Of a stretch of 64,000 bases of DNA, positions 21,593 through 30,124 are shown one piece after another. Under the pieces are notes generated by a model that had not been told where the DNA came from, ran no database searches, and was given only the letters and a program-made list of their open reading frames with translations. Location of the stretch: NCBI RefSeq assembly GCF_006384975.1, contig NZ_CP021645.1, forward strand, positions 3,872,001 to 3,936,000, given 5' to 3'. The DNA is from Pseudomonas oryzihabitans. GTDB lineage: Bacteria; Pseudomonadota; Gammaproteobacteria; Pseudomonadales; Pseudomonadaceae. The translations under genes and the position numbers were made by a program. Positions within the stretch are counted from its first letter, which is position 1. Each line of letters opens with the position of its first letter.

Positions 21593-22378
21593 ATGTCGCT
21601 GAAACGTACCCTGCTGTCCCTGGCCTTCGGCCTCGGTATCGCCACGGCTGCCCAGGCCGAGACCCTGACCGTCGCGGTCAATCCGGTCCCCCATGCGGAG
21701 ATCCTGGAATTCATCAAGCCGCAACTGGCCAAGGAAGGGGTGGACCTGAAGATCAAGGTCTTCACCGACTACATCCAGCCCGATCGCCAGACCGATCAGA
21801 AGCAGGTGGATGCCAACTACTTCCAGACCAAGCCCTATTACGCCAGCTACCAGAAGAGCAATCCGAGCAGCGACCAGGTGCCGGTGGTGGCGGTGCACGT
21901 CGAGCCCTTCGGCGCCTACTCGCAGAAGATCAAGGACATCAAGGAGCTCAAGGACGGCGCCACCGTGGCCATCCCCAACGACCCGAGCAACTCCGGTCGC
22001 GCGCTGCTGCTGCTCGCCAAGCAGGGCCTGATCACCCTCAAGGACCCGAGCAATGTCACCGCCACCCCGCGTGACATCGTCGCGAATCCCAAGCACCTGA
22101 AGTTCAAGGAGCTGGAAGCCGCGACCCTGCCGCGCGTGCTGAACCAGGTCGACCTGGCGCTGATCAACGCCAACTACGCCCTGGAAGCCAAGCTCAATCC
22201 GACCAAGGATGCCCTCTTCATCGAGAGCGGCGAGTCGCCCTACGCCAACCTGCTGTACACCCGCGCCGACAAGGCCAACGACCCGGCCATCCAGAAGCTG
22301 GCCAAGGCCCTGACCACGCCCGAGGTGAAGCAATTCATCGAGCAGAAGTACCAGGGCGCCGTGATTCCGGCGTTCTGA
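21593..22378 (+). CDS. metQ: Methionine-binding protein MetQ (first copy)
   Basis: A 261-residue NlpA/MetQ family substrate-binding protein. The signal peptide MSLKRTLLSLAFGLGIATA ends near AQA and has no lipobox Cys, so the mature protein should be soluble in the periplasm, unlike lipidated E. coli MetQ. Family motifs include PHAEILEF, VDANYFQ, VAIPNDPSNSGRALLLL and INANYALEA. It starts 33 bp after metI and completes metNIQ. A second, very similar binding-protein gene follows. Confidence 0.93.
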   Translation: MSLKRTLLSLAFGLGIATAAQAETLTVAVNPVPHAEILEFIKPQLAKEGVDLKIKVFTDYIQPDRQTDQKQVDANYFQTKPYYASYQKSNPSSDQVPVVAVHVEPFGAYSQKIKDIKELKDGATVAIPNDPSNSGRALLLLAKQGLITLKDPSNVTATPRDIVANPKHLKFKELEAATLPRVLNQVDLALINANYALEAKLNPTKDALFIESGESPYANLLYTRADKANDPAIQKLAKALTTPEVKQFIEQKYQGAVIPAF

Positions 22379-22444
22379 TTTCCCTGGCCAGCCGGTCCGC
22401 CATGTACGGGCCGGCGGCTACGTTCTTTCCTTTAGGAGACTGCC

Positions 22445-23221
22445 ATGAAAAAACTGTTCGCCACCGCCGCCCTGCTGGCCGCCAGCCTGACCGCCCACGC
22501 CGCCGAGACCCTGACGGTCGCCGCCACCCCGGTGCCCCACGCCGAGATCCTCGAATTCGTCAAACCCCAACTGGCCAAGGAAGGGGTGGACCTGCAGATC
22601 AAGGTCTTCACCGACTACGTGCAGCCCAACCTGCAAGTGGCCCAGAAGCGCCTGGACGCCAACTTCTTCCAGCACCAGCCCTACCTGGACGAATTCAACA
22701 AGAGCCGCGGTACCGACCTGGTGACCGTCGCCCAGGTGCACGTCGAGCCCTTCGGCATCTATTCGCAGAAGATCAAGAAGCTCTCCGAGCTCCGCGACCG
22801 CGCCGTCGTGGCCATTCCCAGCGACGCCACCAACGGTGGTCGCGCCCTGCTGCTGTTGGAAAAGGCTGGCCTGATCAAGCTCAAGGACAGCGCCAACATC
22901 CTGGCCACGCCCAAGGACATCGTCGAGAATCCCAAGCACCTGAAGTTCAAGGAACTGGAAGCCGCGACCCTGCCGCGCGTGCTCAATCAGGTCGACTTGG
23001 CGCTGATCAACACCAACTACGCGCTGGAAGCCAAGCTCAACCCGACCAAGGACGCCCTGCTGCTGGAAGGCAAGGAATCGCCCTACGCCAACATCCTGGT
23101 CGCCCGTCCGGACAACAAGGACAGCGACGCCGTGCAGAAGCTGGCCAAGGCGCTGAACACCCCGGCGGTGAAGCAATTCATCGAACAGAAGTACCAGGGC
23201 GCCGTGGTACCGGCGTTCTGA
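22445..23221 (+). CDS. MetQ family binding protein (second, tandem copy)
   Basis: A 258-residue paralogue of the gene just upstream, sharing long identical stretches (for example the ELEAATLPRVLNQVDLALIN region and the C-terminal KQFIEQKYQGAV). The signal peptide again ends in AHA with no lipobox. A ribosome site (TTTAGGAGACTGCC) precedes the ATG at 22445. The 66-bp gap has no terminator, and a strong one follows, so this gene is probably the last of metNIQQ. It may widen substrate range to D-methionine, methionine derivatives or another amino acid. Confidence 0.9.
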   Translation: MKKLFATAALLAASLTAHAAETLTVAATPVPHAEILEFVKPQLAKEGVDLQIKVFTDYVQPNLQVAQKRLDANFFQHQPYLDEFNKSRGTDLVTVAQVHVEPFGIYSQKIKKLSELRDRAVVAIPSDATNGGRALLLLEKAGLIKLKDSANILATPKDIVENPKHLKFKELEAATLPRVLNQVDLALINTNYALEAKLNPTKDALLLEGKESPYANILVARPDNKDSDAVQKLAKALNTPAVKQFIEQKYQGAVVPAF

Positions 23222-23237
23222 GGTTAGGCTGAATGAG

Positions 23238-23265
23238 AAAACGCCGGCCTTGCGCCGGCGTTTTT
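23238..23265 (+). terminator. Terminator of the met operon
   Basis: AAAACGCCGGC (23238-23248) pairs with GCCGGCGTTTT (23254-23264), 5-nt loop, T run at the 3' side. It lies 17 bp after the second metQ stop and also faces the end of the convergent DUF5384 gene. Confidence 0.88.
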
Positions 23266-23288
23266 CGTGGCGAGAAGGCGTGGCAGGG

Positions 23289-23846
23289 TCATTTGAACCA
23301 GTTACTCGCCTCTTTTTCCCGAGCAACACCTTCGCTCTGCATCAGCGCCTTGCCACCTTCGGAGAGGTTGCGGTTGGCGTCGGCGTTGGACTGCACCACA
23401 TCGGTCAGGGCCGCCTGCTGACGCAATTCCTGATCGATGAAGTCGTTGCTTCGTTCAGTGCGGGCCTTGATCTGCGCCAGCTTGAGCTTGCGCTCTTCAA
23501 TTTCCAGCTGACGCAGTTCGTCCTCGAAGCCCTGGTCACGCTGCTTGTCGGCCAAACGCTCGGTGTTGCGAGCCTGCTGGTCAGCCCGGGCCTGGGCGGC
23601 ACGAGCGGCGGTAGCCCGTTGTTGCTCGGCGCGGGCCGCTTCGGCTCGGCGCTGTTGCTCCGCGCGCTGCCGCTCAGCCTGGGCCAACGCCGCTTCGTAT
23701 TCGCGGCGCGCACGTTCGGCCTCTGCCTGACGCACCGCCTGCTGCTGTAGCTCCGCCTGGTGTACCGCGTTGATCTGGTCCTGGAGGCTCGCCGCCTGGA
23801 CACTACCGCCAAGCAGCAGGCCCGCTATCAGAAGTTGGGCGCGCAT
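23289..23846 (-). CDS. DUF5384-like exported coiled-coil protein
   Basis: 185 residues from the ATG at 23846, which has AAGGAG upstream inside the end of the preceding gene. A signal peptide (MRAQLLIAGLLLGGSVQA) is followed by a long Ala/Gln/Arg/Glu-rich helix (about 25-125), almost certainly a coiled coil, and a less charged tail ending KEASNWFK. I recall similar proteins annotated DUF5384, of unknown function. It starts 4 bp after the glycine-zipper lipoprotein gene, so the two products probably act together in the envelope. Confidence 0.75.
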   Translation of the reverse strand: MRAQLLIAGLLLGGSVQAASLQDQINAVHQAELQQQAVRQAEAERARREYEAALAQAERQRAEQQRRAEAARAEQQRATAARAAQARADQQARNTERLADKQRDQGFEDELRQLEIEERKLKLAQIKARTERSNDFIDQELRQQAALTDVVQSNADANRNLSEGGKALMQSEGVAREKEASNWFK

Positions 23847-23850
23847 GGGC

Positions 23851-24372
23851 TCACTCCTTGGCGGCAACCGGACAGGTCGCGTTCGGCTGGATACGGGTTT
23901 CCTGGGCATCGGTGGAGACCACGATGGCCGTGCCAGGGGTGAATTGGCAGCTCAAGCCGACCTGAGCTGAGTTGAAGGTCTCGCCGGCTTCGAGGTAGGT
24001 GATGGAAACACCTTCCACCAGGCGCTTGTCATTGACCAGAGAGCCAGCGGCAGCGCCTGCCACTCCGCCTGCCACGCCACCGATGGCGGTATTGGATCCA
24101 CCACCCGAGCCAATGTTGTGGCCGAGCACGCCGCCGGCTACCGCGCCAAACACGGCGCCCAGAACCTGGGCCGACTGCTTGGCTTGGGCGTTGTCAACTT
24201 CGATCTTGGCGGGCATCACGGCCAGGATCTGGACCGTCTTGGCGGCTTGGCGCGAATTGACCTGACCGGCCTTGTATACGTTGGCGGCATAGTTTTCACC
24301 GGTTGCCTGGCAGCCCGTCAGCGAAGCCAACGCCGTGAAAATGCCTGCGACCACCCATCCGTTGTGTTTCAT
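23851..24372 (-). CDS. Glycine-zipper outer-membrane lipoprotein (SlyB/17-kDa-like)
   Basis: 173 residues from the ATG at 24372. The lipobox LTGC near residue 21 marks lipidation. The centre (about 65-115) is a glycine zipper of the 2TM type (GAVFGAVAGGVLGHNIG and GGVAGGVAGAAAGSLV) that usually inserts in a membrane. The C-terminal part has two Cys residues (SCQF and ATCP) that could form a disulfide. SlyB-like lipoproteins stabilise the outer membrane, but this one is long for SlyB. It is followed after 4 bp by the coiled-coil gene. Confidence 0.78.
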   Translation of the reverse strand: MKHNGWVVAGIFTALASLTGCQATGENYAANVYKAGQVNSRQAAKTVQILAVMPAKIEVDNAQAKQSAQVLGAVFGAVAGGVLGHNIGSGGGSNTAIGGVAGGVAGAAAGSLVNDKRLVEGVSITYLEAGETFNSAQVGLSCQFTPGTAIVVSTDAQETRIQPNATCPVAAKE

Positions 24373-24564
24373 CTGCTTTTTCCCTGAAGTGGTTCGAACA
24401 TACGGCAAGAGCTTGGGCTCCTCCGCAACTACGGTTCAGTCAGGGCAGGCACAACGGTCGCGAGCAGCTAATGATCGCTGACGGACGTCCATTCCGTTAA
24501 AGGCCTACCCTGGCTGTGATCAGGTTAACAGTAAAACCAAAGTATGGCAGCAAATCGCTCCGTC

Positions 24565-25734
24565 TTATGAAACGGACTCTGCCTGTACCGGCACGCTCCC
24601 CCGACGCCCAACGATCACCAGCAGTACCGCCGCCCCCGCCGCCATCAACAGCGGCAGGGCATGGCCGGTGAGCCATTGGCTGGCGGCACCGGTGACCAGC
24701 GGGCCGACCAGGCAGCCGAGGCCCCAGAGCTGGGCGATGCAGGCGTTGGCGCGGACCAGTTCAGCGTCACGATAGCGCTCGCCCACCAGGATCAGGCCCA
24801 GGGTGAAGAGCCCGCCGGCGGTGGCGCCGAACAGCACCAGCAGCGGCCAGACGCCCAGGGTATGGAGCAACAGGGGCAGGGCCAGGCTGACCGCCAGCAG
24901 GCCCAGGGTGCAGCCGACGAACAGGCCCTGGCGCGAGAGACGATCGGCGAGCAGGCCCAGGGGTAGCTGCAGCAGGGCGTCACCCACCACCACGGCGCTG
25001 ACCATGTAAAGCGCCAACTGCTGGCCGAAGCCCTCGTTGAGGGCATAGACCGGCATGAGGGTGAGGATCATCGACTCGAAGCAGGCGAACAGCGCCACCG
25101 CCCAGGCGATGGCCGGGGCACTGCGGCAAAAGTCCAGCAAGGCACGCCAGGCCGCGGTATGGCCACCGGCCGCTGGAGCGCCCTGGCGGCCCAGCAGCAG
25201 GAGCGCACCGCCGAGCATGAGCAGGGCGCCTAGCCAGAAGCCCTGGTCGCCCTCGGTGCCGAGCGCGCCCAGGAGCAGCGGCCCGGCCAGTTGGCTGAGG
25301 GCGTAGGCGCTACCGTAGAGGGCCACCAGACGCCCGCGCCACCGATCGGTGATGATCTGGTTCATCCAGCTTTCACCGAGCACGAAGATCAGGGTGAGGA
25401 TGGCGCCCAGGGCCAGGCGCAGGAGCAACCACAGCGGATAGCTGGGCAGCAGCGACAGCAGGATCAGGGAGCCGGCGCCCCCCACCAGGCACAGTCGCAT
25501 CAGCCGTGGGGTGCCGATCCAGGTGGCCAGGCGTCCGGCCAGACTGGCACCGGTCAGGATACCGAGCGCGGGAGAGGCGGCCATGACGCCAATGGCGAAA
25601 CTGCCGTAGCCCCAGCTTTCCAGGCGTAGCGAGACCAGCGGCATCGACAGGCCGATGGCCAGCCCCACGCTGATGACGCTGCCTAGCACTGCGAAATAGG
25701 TGGCCCAGGGCATGGGCGAGGAGGAGGCATTCAT
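24565..25734 (-). CDS. MFS transporter (YcaD-like)
   Basis: 389 residues from the ATG at 25734; an in-frame start 75 bp upstream would add a polar N-terminus lacking membrane character. Twelve hydrophobic segments and an MFS motif A-like loop (GRLATWIGTPRLMR) between helices 2 and 3 are visible. Overall similarity is to the YcaD-type efflux-like MFS proteins. The substrate is unknown. It is divergent from the rubredoxin gene. Confidence 0.8.
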   Translation of the reverse strand: MNASSSPMPWATYFAVLGSVISVGLAIGLSMPLVSLRLESWGYGSFAIGVMAASPALGILTGASLAGRLATWIGTPRLMRLCLVGGAGSLILLSLLPSYPLWLLLRLALGAILTLIFVLGESWMNQIITDRWRGRLVALYGSAYALSQLAGPLLLGALGTEGDQGFWLGALLMLGGALLLLGRQGAPAAGGHTAAWRALLDFCRSAPAIAWAVALFACFESMILTLMPVYALNEGFGQQLALYMVSAVVVGDALLQLPLGLLADRLSRQGLFVGCTLGLLAVSLALPLLLHTLGVWPLLVLFGATAGGLFTLGLILVGERYRDAELVRANACIAQLWGLGCLVGPLVTGAASQWLTGHALPLLMAAGAAVLLVIVGRRGSVPVQAESVS

Positions 25735-25889
25735 CGGCCCAAGCTTACCTGAACTCGACGGCTCAGCATCGCTGGCGAGAGGCCCGGTGCGGGGCGCGAC
25801 GGCGGTCACGCCGGGTTCCGGTGCGGTTGGCCTTTGGCAGGCTTTCGCGTAGCGTGCGCCTTACCTGAAGCTGGTGAGAGAGATAAGCA

Positions 25890-26057
25890 ATGCGGAAATG
25901 GCAGTGCATCGTGTGCGGCTATATCTACGACGAAGCCCTGGGCTGGCCCGATGACGGCATTGCCCCGGGGACGCGCTGGGAAGATGTACCCGAGGATTGG
26001 CTCTGCCCGGATTGCGGTGTGGGCAAGGGCGACTTCGAGATGATCGAGATCGGCTGA
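25890..26057 (+). CDS. rubA: Rubredoxin
   Basis: A 55-residue protein with both iron-binding CxxCG motifs ([10 protein letters not shown] at 6-15 and [12 protein letters not shown] at 39-50), the hallmark of a rubredoxin with one Fe(Cys)4 centre. It shuttles electrons, in Pseudomonas to alkane hydroxylases or in oxidative stress responses. No rubredoxin reductase gene is adjacent, although in PAO1 two rubredoxin genes and a reductase lie near the HU gene. ATG at 25890. Confidence 0.94.
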   Translation: MRKWQCIVCGYIYDEALGWPDDGIAPGTRWEDVPEDWLCPDCGVGKGDFEMIEIG

Positions 26058-26096
26058 TCGTCGACTGCCTGCCTTCGATAAATAGGTGGCCATAAA

Positions 26097-26124
26097 AAAA
26101 GGCATCGCACGAGCGATGCCTTTT
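26097..26124. terminator. Bidirectional terminator between rubA and HU gene
   Basis: AAAAGGCATCGC (26097-26108) pairs perfectly with GCGATGCCTTTT (26113-26124), loop ACGA, with A and T runs on the two sides so that both convergent genes are served. Confidence 0.88.
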
Positions 26125-26155
26125 GGCTGCAGCGGCCATCCTTGCCGTCTGATCC

Positions 26156-26431
26156 TCAGCCTTCGATGCTGTCCTTCAGTGCCTTGCCGGGCTTGAACGC
26201 CACCGTGTTGCTCGCACGGATCTTGACCGGCTCGCCGGTCTGGGGATTTTTCCCCATGCGGGCACCGCGATGACGCGGCAGGAAGGTACCAAAGCCGACC
26301 AACGTCACGCTGTCCTTGCGGTGCAGCGCATTCGCGATCTCGTCCAACAGCGTGTTGAGCACGGCGTTGGCCTGTTCCTTAGGAAGTCCGACTTTTTCAG
26401 CGATTACATTCGCCAATTCAGGCTTGCGCAT
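26156..26431 (-). CDS. hupA: HU-family nucleoid protein
   Basis: A 91-residue HU/IHF family protein. It starts MRKPELANVIAEKVGL and has the DNA-minor-groove arm region GFGTFLPRHRGARMGKNPQTG with the intercalating Pro. GAGAGGTAGCT precedes the ATG at 26431; an in-frame ATG 21 bp upstream overlaps that ribosome site and is less likely. The pairing with rubredoxin and glc genes matches the PAO1 locus around PA5348 as I recall it. It bends and compacts DNA. Confidence 0.9.
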   Translation of the reverse strand: MRKPELANVIAEKVGLPKEQANAVLNTLLDEIANALHRKDSVTLVGFGTFLPRHRGARMGKNPQTGEPVKIRASNTVAFKPGKALKDSIEG

Positions 26432-26776
26432 AGCTACCTCTCGTGGAGTCATTTTTAGCGGTGCGGGCCTCGCATGGCTTTCCTGGCAAAACGATTCCCT
26501 CGCGCTAGAGGGCGGCCCGACACAAAGAGCGTTGGTGCGACAAAAGTCGAACCAGATGCCGTTATAAGGCAAAGTACGCACGAGCGAAAGTTAATTAGCA
26601 GACTATTAGCTGTTGGTAGGATGACTGACCCCGACTTCGCCAACTGCGCGGCATTTTAACCACCCTTTGTGGACGGTCTGTCCACCGTTTGGCGGAAGCC
26701 GGGCTTCCAGCGCGGGCTCGCCAAAGGCTCTAGCTGGCCGCTGTGAATGGTCCGACGAGGTGGTCTGGGGCGGGGC

Positions 26777-26859
26777 AAGGATGCACGGGCGGGGTGCGGT
26801 AGTCCGACCGCATCCTTCTCGTCAGACGAACGCAGCCGGAATGAGGACGAGAAGGAGTG
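26777..26859. other. Structured intergenic segment with competing hairpins
   Basis: Within the 587-bp gap between the HU gene and the SulP gene (26432-27018) three inverted repeats overlap: AAGGATGC (26777-26784) with GCATCCTT (26810-26817), TGCGGT with ACCGCA (26795-26812), and CCTTCTCGTC (26814-26823) with GACGAGAAGG (26846-26855). They share bases, so they exclude one another. There is no T run. Another hairpin (GCGACCGGAG / CTCCGGTCGC) lies near 26977-27010, just past the sulP stop. No supported ORF is present in the gap. Confidence 0.4.
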
Positions 26860-27018
26860 CAGGCGTGGGATCGGCTGCGACGTCGGGTCACTGCCGGCGA
26901 AGGCCCGTATCGCGTTCCAGCGCAACCAGGCCTTGCCGAGCAGCGTAGCGGACACGGGCCGAGGCCCGAGCGAGAGAGCGACCGGAGTCCGGCGCCTGGG
27001 CTCCGGTCGCGACGCTGG

Positions 27019-28578
27019 TCAGGCTGGCGCCTGGACCGGCATCACCGGCTGGCTCGCGGGTGCCTGGCCTTCCAGGCGTCGTTCCAGCGCCTTGGGTTCG
27101 ATCACCAGCCGCATGCCATTGCTGGCCTGGGTCCGGCCCCAATCCTCCAGCAATTCCATGCAGGCATGATCGATGTAGGAGACGCGATCCAGCGGTACGT
27201 GCAGGGTCGTCCCCGGCTTGATCTGCTCCAGTACCTTGGTCAACTGGGGTACGCGCAGGAAGGTGGCAGCGCCCACCAGGCGTAGTTCGGCTTGCTGCGG
27301 ATCGTCTTCGCGGTAATTGAGGCTGATCTTCAGTTGCGCTGCCTTGACGGCCAGGAAGGCGATGGACAGTCCGAAGCCTACCAGCACGCCGGTCAGCAGA
27401 TCGGTGGCGACGATCATCAGCGCGGTCAGCGCATAGATGGCCATGGGCGCCCGACCGTAGCGCTTGAGACCGGTCAGCGACTTGGGGTCGGCCAGCTTGA
27501 CGCCGGTGAACACCAGCACGCCCGCCAGACTCGCCACTGGTACCAACTTGAGTACGAAGGGCAGGGCCGCGACGAAGGCCAGCAGCCAGAGGCCGTGGAA
27601 GATGGTGGAGGCGCGGCTGGTGGCGCCGGCCTGGACGTTGGCCGAGCTACGGACGATGACGCCGGTCATCGGCAGTGCCCCGACCGCACCGCACAGCAGG
27701 TTGCCAATGCCCTGGGCGCCCAGCTCGCGGTCGAAGTGCGAGCGTGGACCATTGTGCATGCGGTCCACCGCGGCGGCCGAGAGCAGGGTCTCGGCGCTGG
27801 CGATGAAGGCCAGGGCCAGGGCGGCCACCACCAATTCGGCATTGGCCAGCATGCCGAGGTCAGCGAAGGTCACCCAGTCGATGGCATCGGCCAGGTTGTT
27901 CGGTACCTCCACGCGGCGGATATCCAGTGCCAGCCAGAGACTGGCCAGGGTCGCCAGGGTCACGCCGATCAGGGCGCCGGGCAGGAAGCGCAGCGTCTGC
28001 GGCCGGAATTTCTCCCACAGCCACATGCTGGCGATGGTCAGCAGGCCGATCAGCGCTGCCTGGGCGCCGCTGCCGCTGCCGTTCCACTGACTGGCGGCCT
28101 CGACGGCGGCACCGGGGAAGGCCAGCAGGTTGGACAGGCCCGAGGCCGCGGGCTTGGCATCGAGCATCACATGCAGTTGCGAGAGCACGATGAGGATGCC
28201 GATGCCGGCCAGCATGCCGTACACCACTGCCGGTGAGGTGACGCGGAACCAGGCGCCCAGCCGGGTGAAGCCGGCGATGAGCTGCAAGAGGCCGGCGAGC
28301 AGCAGCACCGGACCCAGGGCCTCGATGCCATGGCGGTTGATCAGATCGAAGACCAGCACCACCAGGCCGGCGGCCGGACCGCTGACCTGCAGCGGCGAGC
28401 CGGCGAGAAAGCCCACCACCAGGCCGCCGACAATGCCGGTGATGATGCCTTTCGCCGGCGGCATGCCGGAGGCGATGGCGATCCCCATGCACAGCGGCAG
28501 GGCGACCAGAAACACCACGAGTGAGGCCAGGGCATCGCGCGACAGGCTGCGCCCCGGGGTCTGTTGATTGGCAAGCAT
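27019..28578 (-). CDS. SulP family anion transporter, likely bicarbonate or sulfate
   Basis: A 519-residue SLC26/SulP transporter. The N-terminal 385 residues are a multi-helix membrane domain (LVVFLVALPLCMGIAIASG, ITGIVGGLVVGFLAGSP, ADPKSLTGLK at the cytosolic side), followed by a C-terminal STAS-like domain (about 410-495). In Pseudomonas such SulP genes often lie next to a beta-carbonic anhydrase gene, as here (29.0-29.65 kb, same strand), which favours bicarbonate as substrate. The two genes are separated by 365 nt holding a hairpin element. Confidence 0.85.
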   Translation of the reverse strand: MLANQQTPGRSLSRDALASLVVFLVALPLCMGIAIASGMPPAKGIITGIVGGLVVGFLAGSPLQVSGPAAGLVVLVFDLINRHGIEALGPVLLLAGLLQLIAGFTRLGAWFRVTSPAVVYGMLAGIGILIVLSQLHVMLDAKPAASGLSNLLAFPGAAVEAASQWNGSGSGAQAALIGLLTIASMWLWEKFRPQTLRFLPGALIGVTLATLASLWLALDIRRVEVPNNLADAIDWVTFADLGMLANAELVVAALALAFIASAETLLSAAAVDRMHNGPRSHFDRELGAQGIGNLLCGAVGALPMTGVIVRSSANVQAGATSRASTIFHGLWLLAFVAALPFVLKLVPVASLAGVLVFTGVKLADPKSLTGLKRYGRAPMAIYALTALMIVATDLLTGVLVGFGLSIAFLAVKAAQLKISLNYREDDPQQAELRLVGAATFLRVPQLTKVLEQIKPGTTLHVPLDRVSYIDHACMELLEDWGRTQASNGMRLVIEPKALERRLEGQAPASQPVMPVQAPA

Positions 28579-28617
28579 GGTCCTAGTCCTCCAGCGACTC
28601 GGGATAAAACGGTGCCT

Positions 28618-28760
28618 AGGTTCTGTAAGAAAAGTGCCTGCGCTCGGTGATGCTTCGTTGAAAAACGCTTCGGAATGCTCATTTACCCTTCGTAAACTCC
28701 GCTTCCTCAGCGCTTTTCGCCTCGCCTGACCGTCGCTCGGCGACTTTTCATACAGAACTT
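28618..28760. repeat. MITE-like long imperfect palindrome between carbonic anhydrase and sulP
   Basis: The left end AGGTTCTGTAAGAAAAGT (28618-28635) matches the reverse complement of the right end, AAGTTCTGTATGAAAAGT (28743-28760), at 16 of 18 positions. The halves stay complementary, with gaps, almost to a central CCTTC (TCATTTAC-CCTTC-GTAAACTC), so the 143-bp unit could fold into one long hairpin. It has terminal inverted repeats but no ORF. Similar sequence is familiar from intergenic Pseudomonas repeats. The 28761-28943 remainder of this gap shows nothing further apart from a doubled CGTCATAT. Confidence 0.75.
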
Positions 28761-28943
28761 GGCGTCATATCACGTCATATGACACGGTGCGGTTTCAGGC
28801 AGTTATCAGGTCGATGGGCAAGCCCCGTGGAGCCCCAAGCGAAGGCGCCCTGCGCGGTGCGCTTTAGTTATGTCGGCAGGACGAAGACCTGCCGTTCGGG
28901 CCGCCGCCCGGGCAGCAGCGCTGCGCCGGGCAGAGGCGCCGGA

Positions 28944-29654
28944 TCAAGCCTGTTGCAGGCGCGGACGCGGGGTGGCGACCGGCATGTTCTCGCCGTCCAG
29001 CGGCAGGAAGCGTTCCTGCTGGGCATCGTAGGCCTTGATCTCGCTGGTCTCGATGGAATAGACCCAGCCGTGGATCTGCAGCTGGCCGCTGGCCAGGCGC
29101 GAAGCCACCGACGGATGGGTGCGCAGGTGGACCAACTGGGCGACCACATTCTCTTCGGTCAGAAAGCCCAGGGTGCCGCCGTGGCCGCAATCGCAATGGC
29201 TGTGGTCCTCGACCACGGTGCGGGCGACCTCGGCATGGCGCAGCCAGGCCTTTACGGTGGGCATCTTTTCCAGCGGGTCGGGGTTGAGTACCGCCTTCAT
29301 GGCCCCGCAGTCGGAGTGACCGCAGATGATGATGTGCTTCACCCCCAGGGCGACCACCGCATATTCGATGGCGGTGGAAACGCCACCGTTCATCTGGCCA
29401 TAGGGCGGCACCACGTTACCGACGTTACGGGTCACGAACAGGTCGCCCGGCGAACTCTGGGTGATCAGCTCGGGCACGATGCGCGAGTCGGCGCAGGTGA
29501 TGAACATGGCCTTGGGCGCTTGCGCATTGGCGAGTTTCTTGAACAGCGCTTCTTGCTCGGGAAAGACATCCTGGCGGAAACGCTTGAAACCATCGACCAG
29601 TTGCAGGAGCGCCTCGTCGGGCGCGCCGTGGGTGGTATCCCTGTTGTCGCTCAT
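28944..29654 (-). CDS. Beta-class carbonic anhydrase
   Basis: A 236-residue zinc enzyme interconverting CO2 and bicarbonate. The Zn ligands are Cys54, His113 and Cys116 (CADSRIV at 54-60 and CGHSDCG at 111-117); the catalytic Asp56-Arg58 pair is present. QMNGGVSTAIEYAV is typical of the class. SulP transporter genes are its classic partners; one lies downstream in the same direction. The 668-bp gap upstream (29655-30322), shared with a divergent chemoreceptor gene, holds only short ORFs that I do not support. Confidence 0.93.
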   Translation of the reverse strand: MSDNRDTTHGAPDEALLQLVDGFKRFRQDVFPEQEALFKKLANAQAPKAMFITCADSRIVPELITQSSPGDLFVTRNVGNVVPPYGQMNGGVSTAIEYAVVALGVKHIIICGHSDCGAMKAVLNPDPLEKMPTVKAWLRHAEVARTVVEDHSHCDCGHGGTLGFLTEENVVAQLVHLRTHPSVASRLASGQLQIHGWVYSIETSEIKAYDAQQERFLPLDGENMPVATPRPRLQQA

Positions 29655-30124
29655 CAGTTCTGACCTCTTCTCAAATACGCAATGGCAGCGGCAAGCGCTG
29701 GTTAGTGGCTAGACGCCCCCAGGCATCGCTTCGATACGCCCCGGCGCTGTTCAGGCTCGGGTGGCTTGGTTATCGGGCATTCCATCGCGTTCCGGGCGGC
29801 ATCTTGATGCCCGCCTTCGCAGCTTGTGAAAACAACCTTAATCCACGCTGAAAGAATCTCCCGTGACCGACAACGCAGAAGATATTTCAAACTTATACTG
29901 AGATCATCCCGCCATTATCGCTACACGATCAAAGCATTTAGCACTTTTATCGGCACGAACCCGGCAGTTCGCCGCTGATTCGCTCCTTTCGCCGTGAAAA
30001 AAACGTGAATCGCGCTACTCGGAAAGATTCCTTTGTCGATCAGTGGCTTGCAGCGGATGTACGAAAATGTGAACGCCATGCCGCTGCTGGAACCTGGGTA
30101 ACATTTCAGGCGTTTTGGCCCAGG

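Noticed and set aside
24373..24564. Possible tRNA or small RNA from short GGTTCGAAC-like sequence near 24390
   Set aside because: The T-loop-like string has no matching acceptor, D or anticodon stems around it.
28618..28760. Complete insertion sequence
   Set aside because: The element has inverted repeats but is only 143 bp and contains no transposase frame, so it can at most be a non-autonomous element.
29702..29890. 62-codon minus-strand ORF in the carbonic anhydrase-chemoreceptor gap
   Set aside because: No ribosome site, no signal or membrane segment and amino acid composition like random sequence.
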